Shown in pieces: positions 1 through 9,618 of a stretch of 64,000 nt of DNA. Under the pieces are notes generated by a model. The model worked only from the letters and a program-made list of their open reading frames with translations. It made no database searches and had not been told where the DNA came from. This stretch comes from Pseudomonas migulae (lineage in GTDB: Bacteria > Pseudomonadota > Gammaproteobacteria > Pseudomonadales > Pseudomonadaceae): the NCBI RefSeq assembly GCF_024169315.1, contig NZ_JALJWR010000001.1, positions 3,460,501 through 3,524,500 on the forward strand, in the 5' to 3' direction. The position numbers and the translations under genes were made by a program. Every line of letters starts with the position of its first letter. Within the stretch, counting starts at the first letter, position 1.

Positions 1-89
1 ATGCTCGCCCACCTGGGAACCCAAAGGTGCCGACGAGCTCAAACGCCCATCGTCACAACGACCCGACTGCATTTGCACATGGAGCTTCT

Positions 90-485
90 ATGAAATTTCT
101 TTCACCACTCGCCCTGCTGACGCTTTGCGGTGTGATGGCCGCTCCGCTGATGGCCGCCGAAGAGGCCCCGGGGCTGACCGGTTGCGCCGCCAAGAAACAG
201 GGCATCATCAACCAGATCGAACTGGCCAAGTCCCACGGCAACGCCGATCAGCAGGCGGGCCTGGAAACGGCCCTGAGTGAAGTCACCGCTCATTGCACCG
301 ATGCTTCACTGAAGAAGGAACGGGAAAACAAGGTCCTCGACGCCAAGCATGAAGTCAGCCAGCGTCAGGCAGACCTGGACAAAGCCATGAAGAAAGGCGA
401 TCCCGAGAGGATCAACAAACGCAAAGACAAACTCGCCGAGTCCCGCAAGGAGTTGCAGGACGCGCTGGATGAGCTGGATAAGTAA
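90..485 (+). CDS. DUF1090 (YqjC-like) periplasmic protein
   Basis: Small exported protein of 131 residues. Residues 1-23 form a signal peptide (MKFLSPLALLTLCG..., cleavage after AAPLMA). The mature part begins with a short Cys-containing stretch (TGCAAKK) and continues as a charged, heptad-like helix rich in Lys, Glu and Asp (residues about 75-131), typical of DUF1090/YqjC proteins, whose function is unknown. I chose the ATG at 90 because GGAG lies 6-9 bases upstream and this start gives a clean signal peptide; an in-frame upstream ATG at 27 would bury it. No operon partner is visible on either side. A short hairpin (CACCT at 10-14, AGGTG at 25-29) lies upstream and may end the previous gene. 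Family confidence is good; function is unknown. Confidence 0.85.
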   Translation: MKFLSPLALLTLCGVMAAPLMAAEEAPGLTGCAAKKQGIINQIELAKSHGNADQQAGLETALSEVTAHCTDASLKKERENKVLDAKHEVSQRQADLDKAMKKGDPERINKRKDKLAESRKELQDALDELDK

Positions 486-502
486 TCCGGGGATAAAGAA
501 CT

Positions 503-620
503 TTTGTGGCGAGGGGGTTTACCCCCGCTCGGCGGCGTAGCCGTCGTAGAACAGGCAATTGCGGTCTGTCTGACTAACCGTGTTTGGGGCCGCTTCGCAG
601 CCCAACGGAGCGGTGCGACG
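503..620. repeat. degenerate intergenic inverted repeat (GTGGCGAGGGGG family)
   Basis: The left part reads TGTGGCGAGGGGGTTTACCC and the right part GGGGCCGCTTCGCAGCCCAA. The same two halves recur at 17640-17735 and 31470-31620, where the outer arms still pair. Here the right outer arm is missing or decayed. It lies between two convergent genes. Confidence 0.6.
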
Positions 621-659
621 TTTCGCTTAATCCCCTCACCACAGATATCAGGTTTCCAG

Positions 660-1109
660 CTAGTGATCCCGAAACTCTTTATGACAGGCACTGCAGGCAT
701 CTTCGACTTTCTGCACCGCCGGCCCGAGGTTACTGGCTTTGTAAGGCTGGACCTTGCTGGCAATCACCAATTCACCGGTACTGGCTTCAAGGGTACGAGC
801 CATTTCCTGAAAGCGTGCCTGCTTCTGCCAGACATCGCTCTTGGCACTGGTGTGATCTTCTTCGCGCACTTGCGGGAAATGTTTCCACGGCTCATGGGAC
901 AGCGCATCGAGCTTCACCGCGCCGTCAGCGAACTTCGGACCGTCGAACGGAATGCGGCCGCGCAACATGCCGCCCAGGTCTTCGCCGGTCTTGAGCATTT
1001 GCTTGAAGATCGCCTTGCGCTGACCCAGTGGCGAGTTCGGGTCGACACCGCCACACGCAGACAACGTCAGGCAGGCCAGCAGTACAACGGAAAGTCTTTT
1101 GAAAGTCAT
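660..1109 (-). CDS. cytochrome c' family lipoprotein
   Basis: Protein of 149 residues. The N-terminal lipoprotein signal has lipobox LSAC (Cys19), so it is probably anchored in a membrane facing the periplasm. The C-terminus carries a class II c-type heme site, CSACH (Cys139, Cys142, His143), ten residues from the end. This position is typical of four-helix cytochrome c' proteins (CytC_2). The middle is helical with a conserved-looking Trp-Lys-His-Phe-Pro segment. Members of this family carry electrons or bind NO; the physiological partner cannot be told from the sequence. It is divergent from mltA, with 128 bases between them for both promoters. The c-type heme call is firm; the exact subfamily is inferred. 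Confidence 0.85.
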   Translation of the reverse strand: MTFKRLSVVLLACLTLSACGGVDPNSPLGQRKAIFKQMLKTGEDLGGMLRGRIPFDGPKFADGAVKLDALSHEPWKHFPQVREEDHTSAKSDVWQKQARFQEMARTLEASTGELVIASKVQPYKASNLGPAVQKVEDACSACHKEFRDH

Positions 1110-1237
1110 GGTGGCTTCAGGTCACTGGAAACGGCGGCCAGTATCCTCGCGTCACCGACAAAGACCAATAGCCCTATTATCAATACGGGTTGTTCGAGCG
1201 CATGGAGCCCTCGCGCAACCGGCAAAGGAATTACTCC

Positions 1238-2422
1238 ATGAACAGCCTTTTCAAGGCATGGCGTCATCGCCTCGCCTGGACCCTCCCGATAGTGGCCGTG
1301 CTCGCAGGCTGCACTGGCGGTGACAACAACAAACCGAAAACCCACGCGCTGGCGACGTATTCCAGCGCCACCTGGGAAGCACTGCCAGCAGTGTCCGATA
1401 CCGATCTGGTCGCCGGTTTCGGATCGTGGCGTAGCGCCTGCACCCGACTCAAGGCCGATCCGGTCTGGGGCCCGACCTGCGCCGCTGCCGCCAACGTGCC
1501 GCAAACCGCCAACGACATTCGTGGCTTCCTCAAACAGAACCTCGACGTCTATGGCCTGCGCGCCGCCAACGACAATCCCAACGGGTTGATCACCGGTTAC
1601 TACGAGCCGGTCTACCCCGGCAGCCTGACCCAGACTGCAGCCGCGAATATTCCGGTGTATGGCGTGCCCGAAGACATGATCATCGTCTCCCTGGACAGTA
1701 TTTACCCGGAGCTCAAAGGCAAACGCCTGCGCGGACGACTCGAAGGTCGTGTGCTCAAGCCTTACGACGATGCGGCAACAATTGAAACCAAGGGGGTAAA
1801 GGCGCCGGTGGTAGCGTGGTTGACCGACCCGATGAACCTGCAATTCCTGCAAATCCAGGGCTCGGGACGCATCCAGCTCAATGACGGCCGCCAGTTGCGC
1901 ATCGCGTATGCCGACCAGAATGGCCACCCCTATCGACCGATCGGTCGTTGGCTGGTGGAACAAGGCGAGCTGAAAAAAGAAGACGTGACCATGGGTGCGA
2001 TCAGCAACTGGGCCAAGGCCAATCCGACGCGCATTCCAGAACTGCTCGGCAGCAATCCCAGCTATGTGTTCTTCACCCGCAACCCCGACAGCAACGAAGG
2101 TCCTCGTGGCTCGCTGAATGTTCCTTTGACCGCAGGCTATAGCGCCGCCGTGGACCGCAAAGTGATTCCGCTGGGCAGTCTGATGTGGTTATCCACGACG
2201 CGGCCCGACGGCACGGCTTTGGTTCGCCCGGTGGCGGCCCAGGACACCGGTGGCGCGATTGCCGGTGAAGTTCGGGCGGATCTGTTCTGGGGAACCGGGG
2301 AAGCGGCCGGGCAACTGGCCGGCGACATGAAACAGCAGGGGCAGATCTGGATGTTATGGCCCAAAGGTGCGGCATTGCCGCAAGTGCCTCAGGTGGCAGA
2401 TGCGGTTAAAGCCAATCCTTGA
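1238..2422 (+). CDS. mltA: membrane-bound lytic murein transglycosylase A
   Basis: Enzyme of 394 residues that cleaves the glycan strand of peptidoglycan between MurNAc and GlcNAc, releasing 1,6-anhydro products. A lipoprotein signal with lipobox LAGC (Cys25) anchors it in the outer membrane. The MltA domain follows (GLITGYYEPVYPGS near residue 113). The C-terminal 3D domain contains the AAQDTGGAI segment with the catalytic-type Asp near residue 340, and a GTGEAAG motif after it. The start at ATG 1238 is preceded by AAAGGA; an upstream ATG at 1190 is in frame but would bury the lipoprotein signal. It stands alone, divergent from the cytochrome gene and followed by a REPIN. Confidence 0.95.
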   Translation: MNSLFKAWRHRLAWTLPIVAVLAGCTGGDNNKPKTHALATYSSATWEALPAVSDTDLVAGFGSWRSACTRLKADPVWGPTCAAAANVPQTANDIRGFLKQNLDVYGLRAANDNPNGLITGYYEPVYPGSLTQTAAANIPVYGVPEDMIIVSLDSIYPELKGKRLRGRLEGRVLKPYDDAATIETKGVKAPVVAWLTDPMNLQFLQIQGSGRIQLNDGRQLRIAYADQNGHPYRPIGRWLVEQGELKKEDVTMGAISNWAKANPTRIPELLGSNPSYVFFTRNPDSNEGPRGSLNVPLTAGYSAAVDRKVIPLGSLMWLSTTRPDGTALVRPVAAQDTGGAIAGEVRADLFWGTGEAAGQLAGDMKQQGQIWMLWPKGAALPQVPQVADAVKANP

Positions 2423-2445
2423 GTTCTGCTGCGGCTGATAGATAG

Positions 2446-2525
2446 CTTTCGCGAGCAAGCCCGCTCCCACATTGATTTGTGAACGACGCAAATCCAATGC
2501 GGGTGCGGGCTTGCTCGCGAAGGTG
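2446..2525. repeat. REPIN (paired REP elements)
   Basis: Two inverted REP arms (TTTCGCGAGCAAGCCCGCTC and its near complement) about 25 bases apart, between the convergent mltA and MAPEG genes. Confidence 0.85.
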
Positions 2526-2548
2526 CCAATACAAACACTGCAGATCCG

Positions 2549-2932
2549 TCAGACAGAAACCACAAAGAAACTGACGATCAACCCCAACCCCACAAACCAC
2601 AACAACGACCGCAAGATATGCCAGTCCGCCAGGTAGCAAATGATGTACAGCAACCGGCTGGTGATAAACAAAACCGACAACACATTGATGGTCACCAGCT
2701 CGGCATTGCCAGCCAGGTGCGCCACGATCACCGCCGCAGCGAACGCCGGGGTGATTTCAAAACTGTTCAGTTGCGCTGCATGCGCGCGCCTGCCCAAACC
2801 CTCCAGCGAATCGAGAAAGTCCCGGGGATCATGGTTGTCTTCCAGCCTGTAACCGCCAACGATCTTGGCCACGGCCGTGCACAGGTAAGGCAGGAAAATC
2901 GCGATCAAAATGCACCACAAAGCAACCGTCAT
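2549..2932 (-). CDS. MAPEG family membrane protein
   Basis: Protein of 127 residues with four predicted membrane helices (about residues 3-24, 58-76, 80-100 and 108-126). The segment between helices 1 and 2 has the MAPEG-type pattern of a charged loop followed by RAHAAQLNSFE, an (R/Q)AN-N-(x)-E-like motif that binds glutathione in eukaryotic relatives. MAPEG proteins are small trimeric integral-membrane enzymes related to microsomal glutathione S-transferases; most bacterial members have no proven substrate. It is followed, in the same direction from the upstream side, by the EamA transporter gene, 55 bases away. The family call is strong; activity is not established. Confidence 0.85.
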   Translation of the reverse strand: MTVALWCILIAIFLPYLCTAVAKIVGGYRLEDNHDPRDFLDSLEGLGRRAHAAQLNSFEITPAFAAAVIVAHLAGNAELVTINVLSVLFITSRLLYIICYLADWHILRSLLWFVGLGLIVSFFVVSV

Positions 2933-2987
2933 AAAGTCATCCCTTCTTCAAGTTTCATGCGTCGAGTTTTCGTCGACGGTGAGCCAG

Positions 2988-3821
2988 TCAAAACTTCATC
3001 ACCAACATGCCGATCAACACCAGCCCGCAGGCCAGGAGCCGTGGTCGGCCGAAAGGTTCTTTCAGGTAGCGCATGCCAAACAACACCACCAGAATCACGC
3101 TGATCTCGCGCAATGCCGCCGCCTCGGCGATCGACCCCAGCTGCATCGCCCACAGCACCAGAGCGTAGCTGAACAAAACACAAAATCCGACCGCCAATCC
3201 CAGCCGCCACTGCTCACGCCAGAACAGCATGAACGCCGGCCGCTTGCGCACCAGTGCCAGTAACGGAAAGGGCCAGGCACTGAGCAACGTCACCCAGACC
3301 AGATAATCCAGCGGATGCGACCAGCGCCGCAGTGCCTGGCCGTCGATAAAGGTGTAGCAGCCGATGCACAGCCCGATCAGCGCCACCACCGGCAGCATCG
3401 ACCACGGCAAACGTGCGCCGCCACCGCCCTGCCACAGCAAGCACAGCATGCCGAACGGGATCAGCAGAATGCCGAAGATCTGCTGATGGGTCAGCACTTC
3501 TCCGGCAAAGATCAGCGTCAGGGCCAGCACCACCAGCGGCGACAGTCCGCGCATCAATGGGTAGACCAGCCCCAGATCGCCGACCCGATAGGCCTGAATC
3601 AGCAAATAGCGATAGAGCAACTCGAAGGCCGCCGACGCCAGGATCCACGGCCAGATTTCAATCGGCGGCAACGCCACGAACGGCAGCATCAGGGCGACAA
3701 ACAACATCGCCACGCTGTCCATGCAGGCCACGACCAACAACCGTTCCGCACTGAATTTGATCAGCGTATTCCACGCCGCGTGCAACAGCGCCGCCACCAA
3801 CACCAAAGCCGTCGCAAGCAC
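2988..3821 (-). CDS. EamA/DMT family transporter
   Basis: Integral membrane protein of 277 residues with about ten hydrophobic helices in two similar halves, as in drug/metabolite transporters. The first half starts LATALVLVAALLHAAWNTL, a typical EamA opening, and a second repeat starts near SMLPVVALIGLCIG. Substrate unknown. I chose a GTG start at 3821 because AAAAGGAG lies six bases upstream and the EamA repeat begins at once; the longer reading from 3863 runs through intergenic repeat sequence. It is probably cotranscribed with the MAPEG gene downstream. An inverted repeat lies directly upstream. Confidence 0.85.
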   Translation of the reverse strand: MLATALVLVAALLHAAWNTLIKFSAERLLVVACMDSVAMLFVALMLPFVALPPIEIWPWILASAAFELLYRYLLIQAYRVGDLGLVYPLMRGLSPLVVLALTLIFAGEVLTHQQIFGILLIPFGMLCLLWQGGGGARLPWSMLPVVALIGLCIGCYTFIDGQALRRWSHPLDYLVWVTLLSAWPFPLLALVRKRPAFMLFWREQWRLGLAVGFCVLFSYALVLWAMQLGSIAEAAALREISVILVVLFGMRYLKEPFGRPRLLACGLVLIGMLVMKF

Positions 3822-3849
3822 GGCACGCTCCTTTTGTTCGTCATCATCA

Positions 3850-3922
3850 CCTTGCAGGAGCACGGCTTGCCGGCGAAGGCGATTTCAAGAACGCCTTCGC
3901 CGGCAAGCCGTACTCCTACAGG
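3850..3922. repeat. REP-like inverted repeat
   Basis: Two 25-base arms (AGGAGCACGGCTTGCCGGCG... at 3856-3880 and its near-perfect complement at 3893-3917) separated by 12 bases. The core TTGCCGGCGAAGGC differs from the common TTGC(C/T)CGCGAAGGC REP of the rest of the window, so this is a variant subfamily. It lies upstream of the EamA gene. Confidence 0.8.
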
Positions 3923-4029
3923 GACGGGAGGGATAATTGATTCGCCATATGTCAGCAGCTGTTTATACTGCAAGCGACCACGCCGCACTCAGTTGCGCAC
4001 AGACTAATTCCAATAATTTCTGCCTCTGT

Positions 4030-4067
4030 CCGTTCTCCTCGAGAACGGTCTTCGGCATGCGTATGCC
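4030..4067. promoter_or_regulatory. two palindromes in MFS gene leader, possible operator
   Basis: A perfect palindrome CCGTTCTC-CTC-GAGAACGG (4030-4048) is followed at once by GGCAT-GCGT-ATGCC (4054-4067), ending about 40 bases before the MFS start codon. The arrangement suits a repressor site or a leader hairpin. No regulator gene is adjacent. The palindromes are seen directly; the role is inferred. Confidence 0.4.
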
Positions 4068-4105
4068 TGATCACAGCGTCAAGACTACCGACAGAGACCT
4101 TGCGC

Positions 4106-5275
4106 ATGCCACTCGCTTTGCTTGCCCTCGCTGTTGCCGCGTTCGGCATCGGCACCACTGAATTCGTCATCATGGGCCTGCTGCCCGACGTCGCTCGCGA
4201 CCTTGCCGTGAGCATTCCCGACGCCGGCCTGCTGATCACCGGCTACGCCCTGGGCGTGGTGTTCGGCGCACCGATCCTCGCGGTCGGCACCGCCAATATG
4301 CCGCGCAAAGCCACGCTGTTGGGCATGACGCTGATGTTTATCCTCGGCAACATCCTCTGCGCCCTCGCGCCGAACTACGCCACGTTGATGGCCGCGCGAG
4401 TGATTACCGCACTGTGTCACGGCGCATTTTTCGGCATTGGTTCAGTGGTTGCTGCCGGCCTGGTGGCCCCGAACAAACGAGCCCAGGCGATTGCCATGAT
4501 GTTCACCGGTCTCACGCTGGCCAACGTGCTGGGCGTGCCGTTGGGCACCGCGCTCGGGCAATACGCCGGTTGGCGTTCGACGTTCTGGGCGGTGTCGGTG
4601 ATCGGTGTGATTGCCGCCATTGCTCAATGGGTCTGGTTGCCGAAAGACATCGCCATGGACAAGGCCAACCTGGCCAGCGAGTTCAAAGTGCTGGGCAAGG
4701 TCAATGTGCTGCTGGCCCTGGGCATGAGCGTATTGGCATCGACCAGTCTGTTCAGCGTGTTCACCTACATCGCGCCGATCCTGCAGGACATCACCGGCGT
4801 CAGCCCCCATGGCGTGACCCTCATGTTGCTGTTGTTTGGCGTGGGCTTGACGGCGGGCAGCATGCTCGGTGGTCGATTGGCAGACAGCCGCTTGCTGCCT
4901 TCGCTGGTGGGCATGGCACTGGCCGTGGTGCTGGTGCTGGCCGCGTTCACGCAGACCAGTCACTCGGTCATCCCGGCGGCGATTACGTTGGTGCTGTGGG
5001 GGATTTTTGCCTTTGCGCTGTGCCCGATCCTGCAGCTGCTGATTATTGATCAGGCCCATGAAGCGCCGAATCTGGGTTCGACGTTGAACCAGAGTGCATT
5101 CAACCTCGGCAACGCGGCGGGTGCGTGGATTGGCGGGCTTGTAGTCGCCAGCGGCGCGGACCTGGCGGACTTGCCGTGGACCGGCGCGCTGGTCAGTGGT
5201 TTGACGGTGCTGGCGGCGTTGTTTTTCATCTATCTGCAACGGCGCAGTACCGCTGCGTTGATCCCTGAAAAATAA
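4106..5275 (+). CDS. MFS transporter, AraJ/sugar-efflux type
   Basis: Protein of 389 residues with twelve membrane helices. The first helix opens LALLALAVAAFGIGTTEFVIMG, where FGIGTTEFV is the family signature of AraJ/YdhP-type (DHA1) efflux carriers. The loop between helices 2 and 3 has an MFS A-like segment, and helix 5 has the GVPLGTALGQYAGWRSTFW antiporter motif C region. Substrate unknown. I chose ATG 4106; a TTG two codons earlier (4100) is also possible, and the Shine-Dalgarno signal (ACAGAGA) is weak. It ends convergent with the FNT gene across a hairpin at 5291-5322. Confidence 0.88.
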   Translation: MPLALLALAVAAFGIGTTEFVIMGLLPDVARDLAVSIPDAGLLITGYALGVVFGAPILAVGTANMPRKATLLGMTLMFILGNILCALAPNYATLMAARVITALCHGAFFGIGSVVAAGLVAPNKRAQAIAMMFTGLTLANVLGVPLGTALGQYAGWRSTFWAVSVIGVIAAIAQWVWLPKDIAMDKANLASEFKVLGKVNVLLALGMSVLASTSLFSVFTYIAPILQDITGVSPHGVTLMLLLFGVGLTAGSMLGGRLADSRLLPSLVGMALAVVLVLAAFTQTSHSVIPAAITLVLWGIFAFALCPILQLLIIDQAHEAPNLGSTLNQSAFNLGNAAGAWIGGLVVASGADLADLPWTGALVSGLTVLAALFFIYLQRRSTAALIPEK

Positions 5276-5290
5276 CCGCATGGCACCGGC

Positions 5291-5322
5291 AGGCCGAGCG
5301 AATTGATACCTCGCCTCGGCCT
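5291..5322. terminator. hairpin between convergent genes
   Basis: AGGCCGAG (5291-5298) pairs with CTCGGCCT (5315-5322), and CGA/TCG extends the stem inward. It sits in the 46-base gap between the convergent MFS and FNT genes. There is no T-tract, so it may be only a 3'-end stabiliser. Confidence 0.45.
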
Positions 5323-6209
5323 TATCGCCTGACGTCCTCGTCAGCGGTCGGCCTGGCTTCGCTTCCCTTCTCTTTCGGCGCGCCGCTTTCACTGCGAATC
5401 TGCGCATGGCTGATCAGCGCAAAAATAAAACTGCCGCCGATGATATTCCCCACCAGCGTCGGCCCGGCGAACACCAGCCAGAAGTCCTTCCACGGCAGTT
5501 CCCCGGCAAACACCAGATACGAAACCTCGGCCGAACCGACCACGATGTGGGTGAAGTCCCCCAGCGCCATGAAGTAGGTGATAAGGATGATGATCCACAT
5601 CTTGGCGCTCTCCATGGACGGGATCATCCAGACCATGGTCGCGATCATCCAGCCCGAGACGATGCCCTTGGCGAACATCTGGCTGGCATCGTTTTCCATG
5701 ACCTTGCGGCCGATGTCGAGGAAGGCCAGGTCGGTCTTGCTGTCGAAAATCGGCAGATGCAGCATCACATACGCCACCAGCAAGGTGCCGCAGAGGTTGC
5801 CCACCAACACCACCGACCACAATCGCAGTAACCGGCCGAAGTTACCCAGAGTCGGCTTGCTCATGATCGGCAGTACGGCCGTCAGGGTGTTTTCGGTGAA
5901 CAGTTGCTGGCGGGCGAGGATCACCGCGAGAAAACCGGCGCAATAGCCGAAACTGGCGATGACCTTGAAACCTTCGGCGTCGGGCAGGCGGGAATTGAGC
6001 AATCCCATGGCCATCAGCGAGAGTCCCATGGTCAGGCCGGCGGCGAGGGCCGACCACCAGAGCGCGGCGATGCTGCGTTCAAGCTCCTGATCGCCCTGAG
6101 TGCGGATGATTTCATGCAGGACCGCCGCGCGCGGAGGCTGATTCTTGTCGACTTCGTGCTGCTCTTTCGCCGAGAGGTCGGGGGTCTTGCCTTCTTTTTG
6201 CGTGTCCAT
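5322..6209 (-). CDS. formate/nitrite transporter (FNT) family protein, YfdC-like
   Basis: Membrane protein of 295 residues with six predicted helices (about residues 50 to 265) flanked by hydrophilic tails. The 45-residue charged N-terminal tail and Lys/Glu-rich C-terminal tail fit the YfdC branch more than FocA or NirC. FNT-like segments include the ARQQLFTENTLTAVLP helix break and the VGNIIGGSFIFA helix near the end. FNT channels pass small monovalent anions such as formate, nitrite or hydrosulfide; the ion here is unknown, and no formate or nitrite enzyme lies nearby. The start at 6209 has CAGGAG six bases upstream; the longer open frame to 6368 runs into the 3' end of the thioesterase gene. 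Confidence 0.85.
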   Translation of the reverse strand: MDTQKEGKTPDLSAKEQHEVDKNQPPRAAVLHEIIRTQGDQELERSIAALWWSALAAGLTMGLSLMAMGLLNSRLPDAEGFKVIASFGYCAGFLAVILARQQLFTENTLTAVLPIMSKPTLGNFGRLLRLWSVVLVGNLCGTLLVAYVMLHLPIFDSKTDLAFLDIGRKVMENDASQMFAKGIVSGWMIATMVWMIPSMESAKMWIIILITYFMALGDFTHIVVGSAEVSYLVFAGELPWKDFWLVFAGPTLVGNIIGGSFIFALISHAQIRSESGAPKEKGSEARPTADEDVRR

Positions 6210-6282
6210 TGAAGCTCCTGAACCTTGGCGTGTCTTGTAGGTACGACACGTGGGGGCCGGGAGCGTTCTGTAGGAGCCAGCA

Positions 6283-6687
6283 TTACTCGCGGATGCCATC
6301 ATCCTGAAACTGATCTTTGACGTACTTGATCTCGGTCCGGCCATGGGGCGCGGGCAGGCCGTCTTCACCGAGGTTGACGAAGACCATCTTCTCCACCGTC
6401 AGGATGCTCTTGCGGGTGATCTTGTTGCGCACTTCGCAGGTCAGGGTGATCGACGTACGGCCGAACTCGGTGGCGGTGATGCCCAGTTCGATGATGTCGC
6501 CCTGGCGCGAGGCGCTGACAAAATTGATTTCGGAAATGTACTTGGTGACCACGCGCTGATTGCCCAGCTGGACGATGGCGTAGATCGCCGCTTCTTCGTC
6601 GATCCAGCGCAACAGGCTGCCGCCGAACAGCGTGCCGTTGGGGTTGAGGTCTTCGGGTTTTACCCATTTGCGGGTGTGGAAATTCAT
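6283..6687 (-). CDS. acyl-CoA thioesterase, hotdog fold (YciA-like)
   Basis: Single hotdog-domain protein of 134 residues. The active-site region NPNGTLFGGSLLRWIDEEAA (about residues 15-34) has the Asn/Gly/Glu-Asp pattern of YciA-type acyl-CoA hydrolases, which are cytoplasmic hexamers that release CoA from short- to long-chain acyl-CoAs. I chose ATG 6687 because AGGAG lies five bases upstream; a GTG two codons earlier overlaps that ribosome binding site. It is divergent from the ahcY riboswitch region and separated by 73 bases from the FNT gene downstream. Confidence 0.9.
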   Translation of the reverse strand: MNFHTRKWVKPEDLNPNGTLFGGSLLRWIDEEAAIYAIVQLGNQRVVTKYISEINFVSASRQGDIIELGITATEFGRTSITLTCEVRNKITRKSILTVEKMVFVNLGEDGLPAPHGRTEIKYVKDQFQDDGIRE

Positions 6688-6806
6688 ATTCACTCCTGAC
6701 CGTCTTGCCGATTGATGCCGTCCATCATGGCAGAGCCCGGACTAGAGCTCTATTAAGCATCGACTATGGTCTCGATTACCGTTCGGACATTGACCTGCAG
6801 AAAGGC

Positions 6807-6835
6807 TTTGGAAGATCAGCATAGCCCGCTATAAT
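6807..6835 (+). promoter_or_regulatory. predicted sigma-70 promoter of ahcY
   Basis: A perfect TATAAT (6830-6835) with TTTGGA (6807-6812) 17 bases upstream. Transcription would start near 6842, about 45 bases before the SAH riboswitch. A 6-bp inverted repeat, CCGTTT-CA-AAACGG (6841-6854), begins at the likely start. Confidence 0.6.
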
Positions 6836-6857
6836 CGCCCCCGTTTCAAAACGGTAA

Positions 6858-8417
<1,560 letters not shown>

Positions 8418-8440
8418 TTGGAACTGCTGCCTGCTCTCCC

Positions 8441-8531
8441 TTGTGGGAGCGGGCTTGCTCGCGAAGGCGGTTGATCATTCAACATTATTGCTGACTGACC
8501 CGCCGCTTTCGCGAGCAAGCCCGCTCCCACA
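8441..8531. repeat. REPIN
   Basis: Inverted REP arms (TGTGGGAGCGGGCTTGCTCG and complement) around a spacer GGTTGATCATTCAACATT... that recurs at 12601-12695, 44761-44850 and 58176-58266. It lies between ahcY and metF. Confidence 0.88.
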
Positions 8532-8578
8532 TGGGATGTGCACGCCTCACAGGCTTACGCGTTTTCAAGGGTATTCCC

Positions 8579-9424
8579 ATGTCCCAAGACCGTCGCTACA
8601 GCTTCGAGTTCTTCCCTACGAAGACCGACGCTGGGCATGAAAAGCTGCTCGCCACTGCTCGTCAGCTGGCCACGTACAACCCCGATTTCTTCTCCTGCAC
8701 CTATGGCGCTGGCGGTTCGACCCGTGATCGAACCCTCAACACCGTGTTGCAGCTTGAAAGCGAAGTCAAAGTTCCTGCCGCACCGCATCTGTCTTGCGTA
8801 GGCGACAGCAAGGACGACCTGCGCGGCCTGCTGGCGCAATACAAGGCAGCCGGCATCAAGCGTATCGTTGCCCTGCGCGGTGACCTGCCTTCGGGCATGG
8901 GCATGGCCAGCGGTGAAATGCGCCACGCCAATGACCTGGTTGAATTCATTCGTGAAGAGACCGGCGATCATTTCCACATCGAAGTTGCCGCTTACCCGGA
9001 AATGCATCCGCAAGCGCGCAATTTCGAGGACGATATCGCCAACTTCGTGCGCAAGGCTAACGCTGGCGCCGACAGTGCGATCACTCAGTATTTCTTCAAC
9101 GCCGACAGCTACTTCTATTTCGTCGAGCGTGTACGGGCGCTGGGCGTGAACATCCCGATCGTGCCGGGGATCATGCCAATCACCAACTACAGCAAGCTCG
9201 CGCGCTTCTCCGATGCCTGCGGTGCGGAAATCCCGCGCTGGATCCGCAAGCAACTGGAAGCCTACGGCGACGACATCCAAAGCATTCAACGCTTTGGTGA
9301 ACAAGTCATCACCGAGATGTGTGAACGCCTGCTGCAAGGTGGCGCTCCAGGGCTGCACTTCTACACACTGAACCAGGCTGAAGCGAGTCTGGCGGTGTGG
9401 AACAACCTGAAGTTGCCGCGCTAA
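8579..9424 (+). CDS. metF: methylenetetrahydrofolate reductase
   Basis: FAD-dependent (beta/alpha)8-barrel enzyme of 281 residues that reduces 5,10-methylene-THF to 5-methyl-THF, the methyl donor for methionine synthesis. Recognisable segments are YSFEFFPTKTD near the N-terminus (catalytic Glu), the TYGAGGSTRDRT loop, the folate/FAD region RGDLPSGMG, and IPIVPGIMPI. I start at ATG 8579, with AAGGG eight bases upstream; the frame stays open to 8531, but that segment reads through the REPIN. It is downstream of ahcY and may share its transcript. Confidence 0.97.
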   Translation: MSQDRRYSFEFFPTKTDAGHEKLLATARQLATYNPDFFSCTYGAGGSTRDRTLNTVLQLESEVKVPAAPHLSCVGDSKDDLRGLLAQYKAAGIKRIVALRGDLPSGMGMASGEMRHANDLVEFIREETGDHFHIEVAAYPEMHPQARNFEDDIANFVRKANAGADSAITQYFFNADSYFYFVERVRALGVNIPIVPGIMPITNYSKLARFSDACGAEIPRWIRKQLEAYGDDIQSIQRFGEQVITEMCERLLQGGAPGLHFYTLNQAEASLAVWNNLKLPR

Positions 9425-9439
9425 ACACCGTTACAAGCA

Positions 9440-9524
9440 AGATCAAAAGATCGCAGCCTGCGACAGCTCCTGCATGGGAATGTGTAATCCCTGTAGGAAC
9501 TGCCGAAGGCTGCGATCTTTTGCG
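9440..9524. repeat. intergenic inverted repeat (GATCGCAGCCT family)
   Basis: CAAAAGATCGCAGCCT (9444-9459) is complementary to AGGCTGCGATCTTTTG (9507-9522), with inner segments GACAGCTCCT and AGGAACTGCC also nearly pairing. It is unrelated in sequence to the REP arms. It may act as a hairpin 3' end for metF. Confidence 0.75.
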
Positions 9525-9618
9525 TTCAGCGCGCTTTTATTGTGATGCAACACACGGAGATAGAGCATCTGCAGCCGGTTTCTGGCTCTTTCCCGTTTCT
9601 CGTCGTAATCTCAGGCCC

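Noticed and set aside
504..1241. 245-codon frame opposite the cytochrome gene
   Set aside because: Starts inside the intergenic repeat and runs antisense to a gene with a signal peptide and heme site.
4442..5407. 321-codon frame antisense to the MFS gene
   Set aside because: Gln/Arg/His-rich shadow of a membrane protein on the opposite strand.
6790..6795. TTGACC as -35 of the ahcY promoter
   Set aside because: It is 34 bases from the TATAAT at 6830, too far; TTTGGA at 6807 has the right 17-base spacing.
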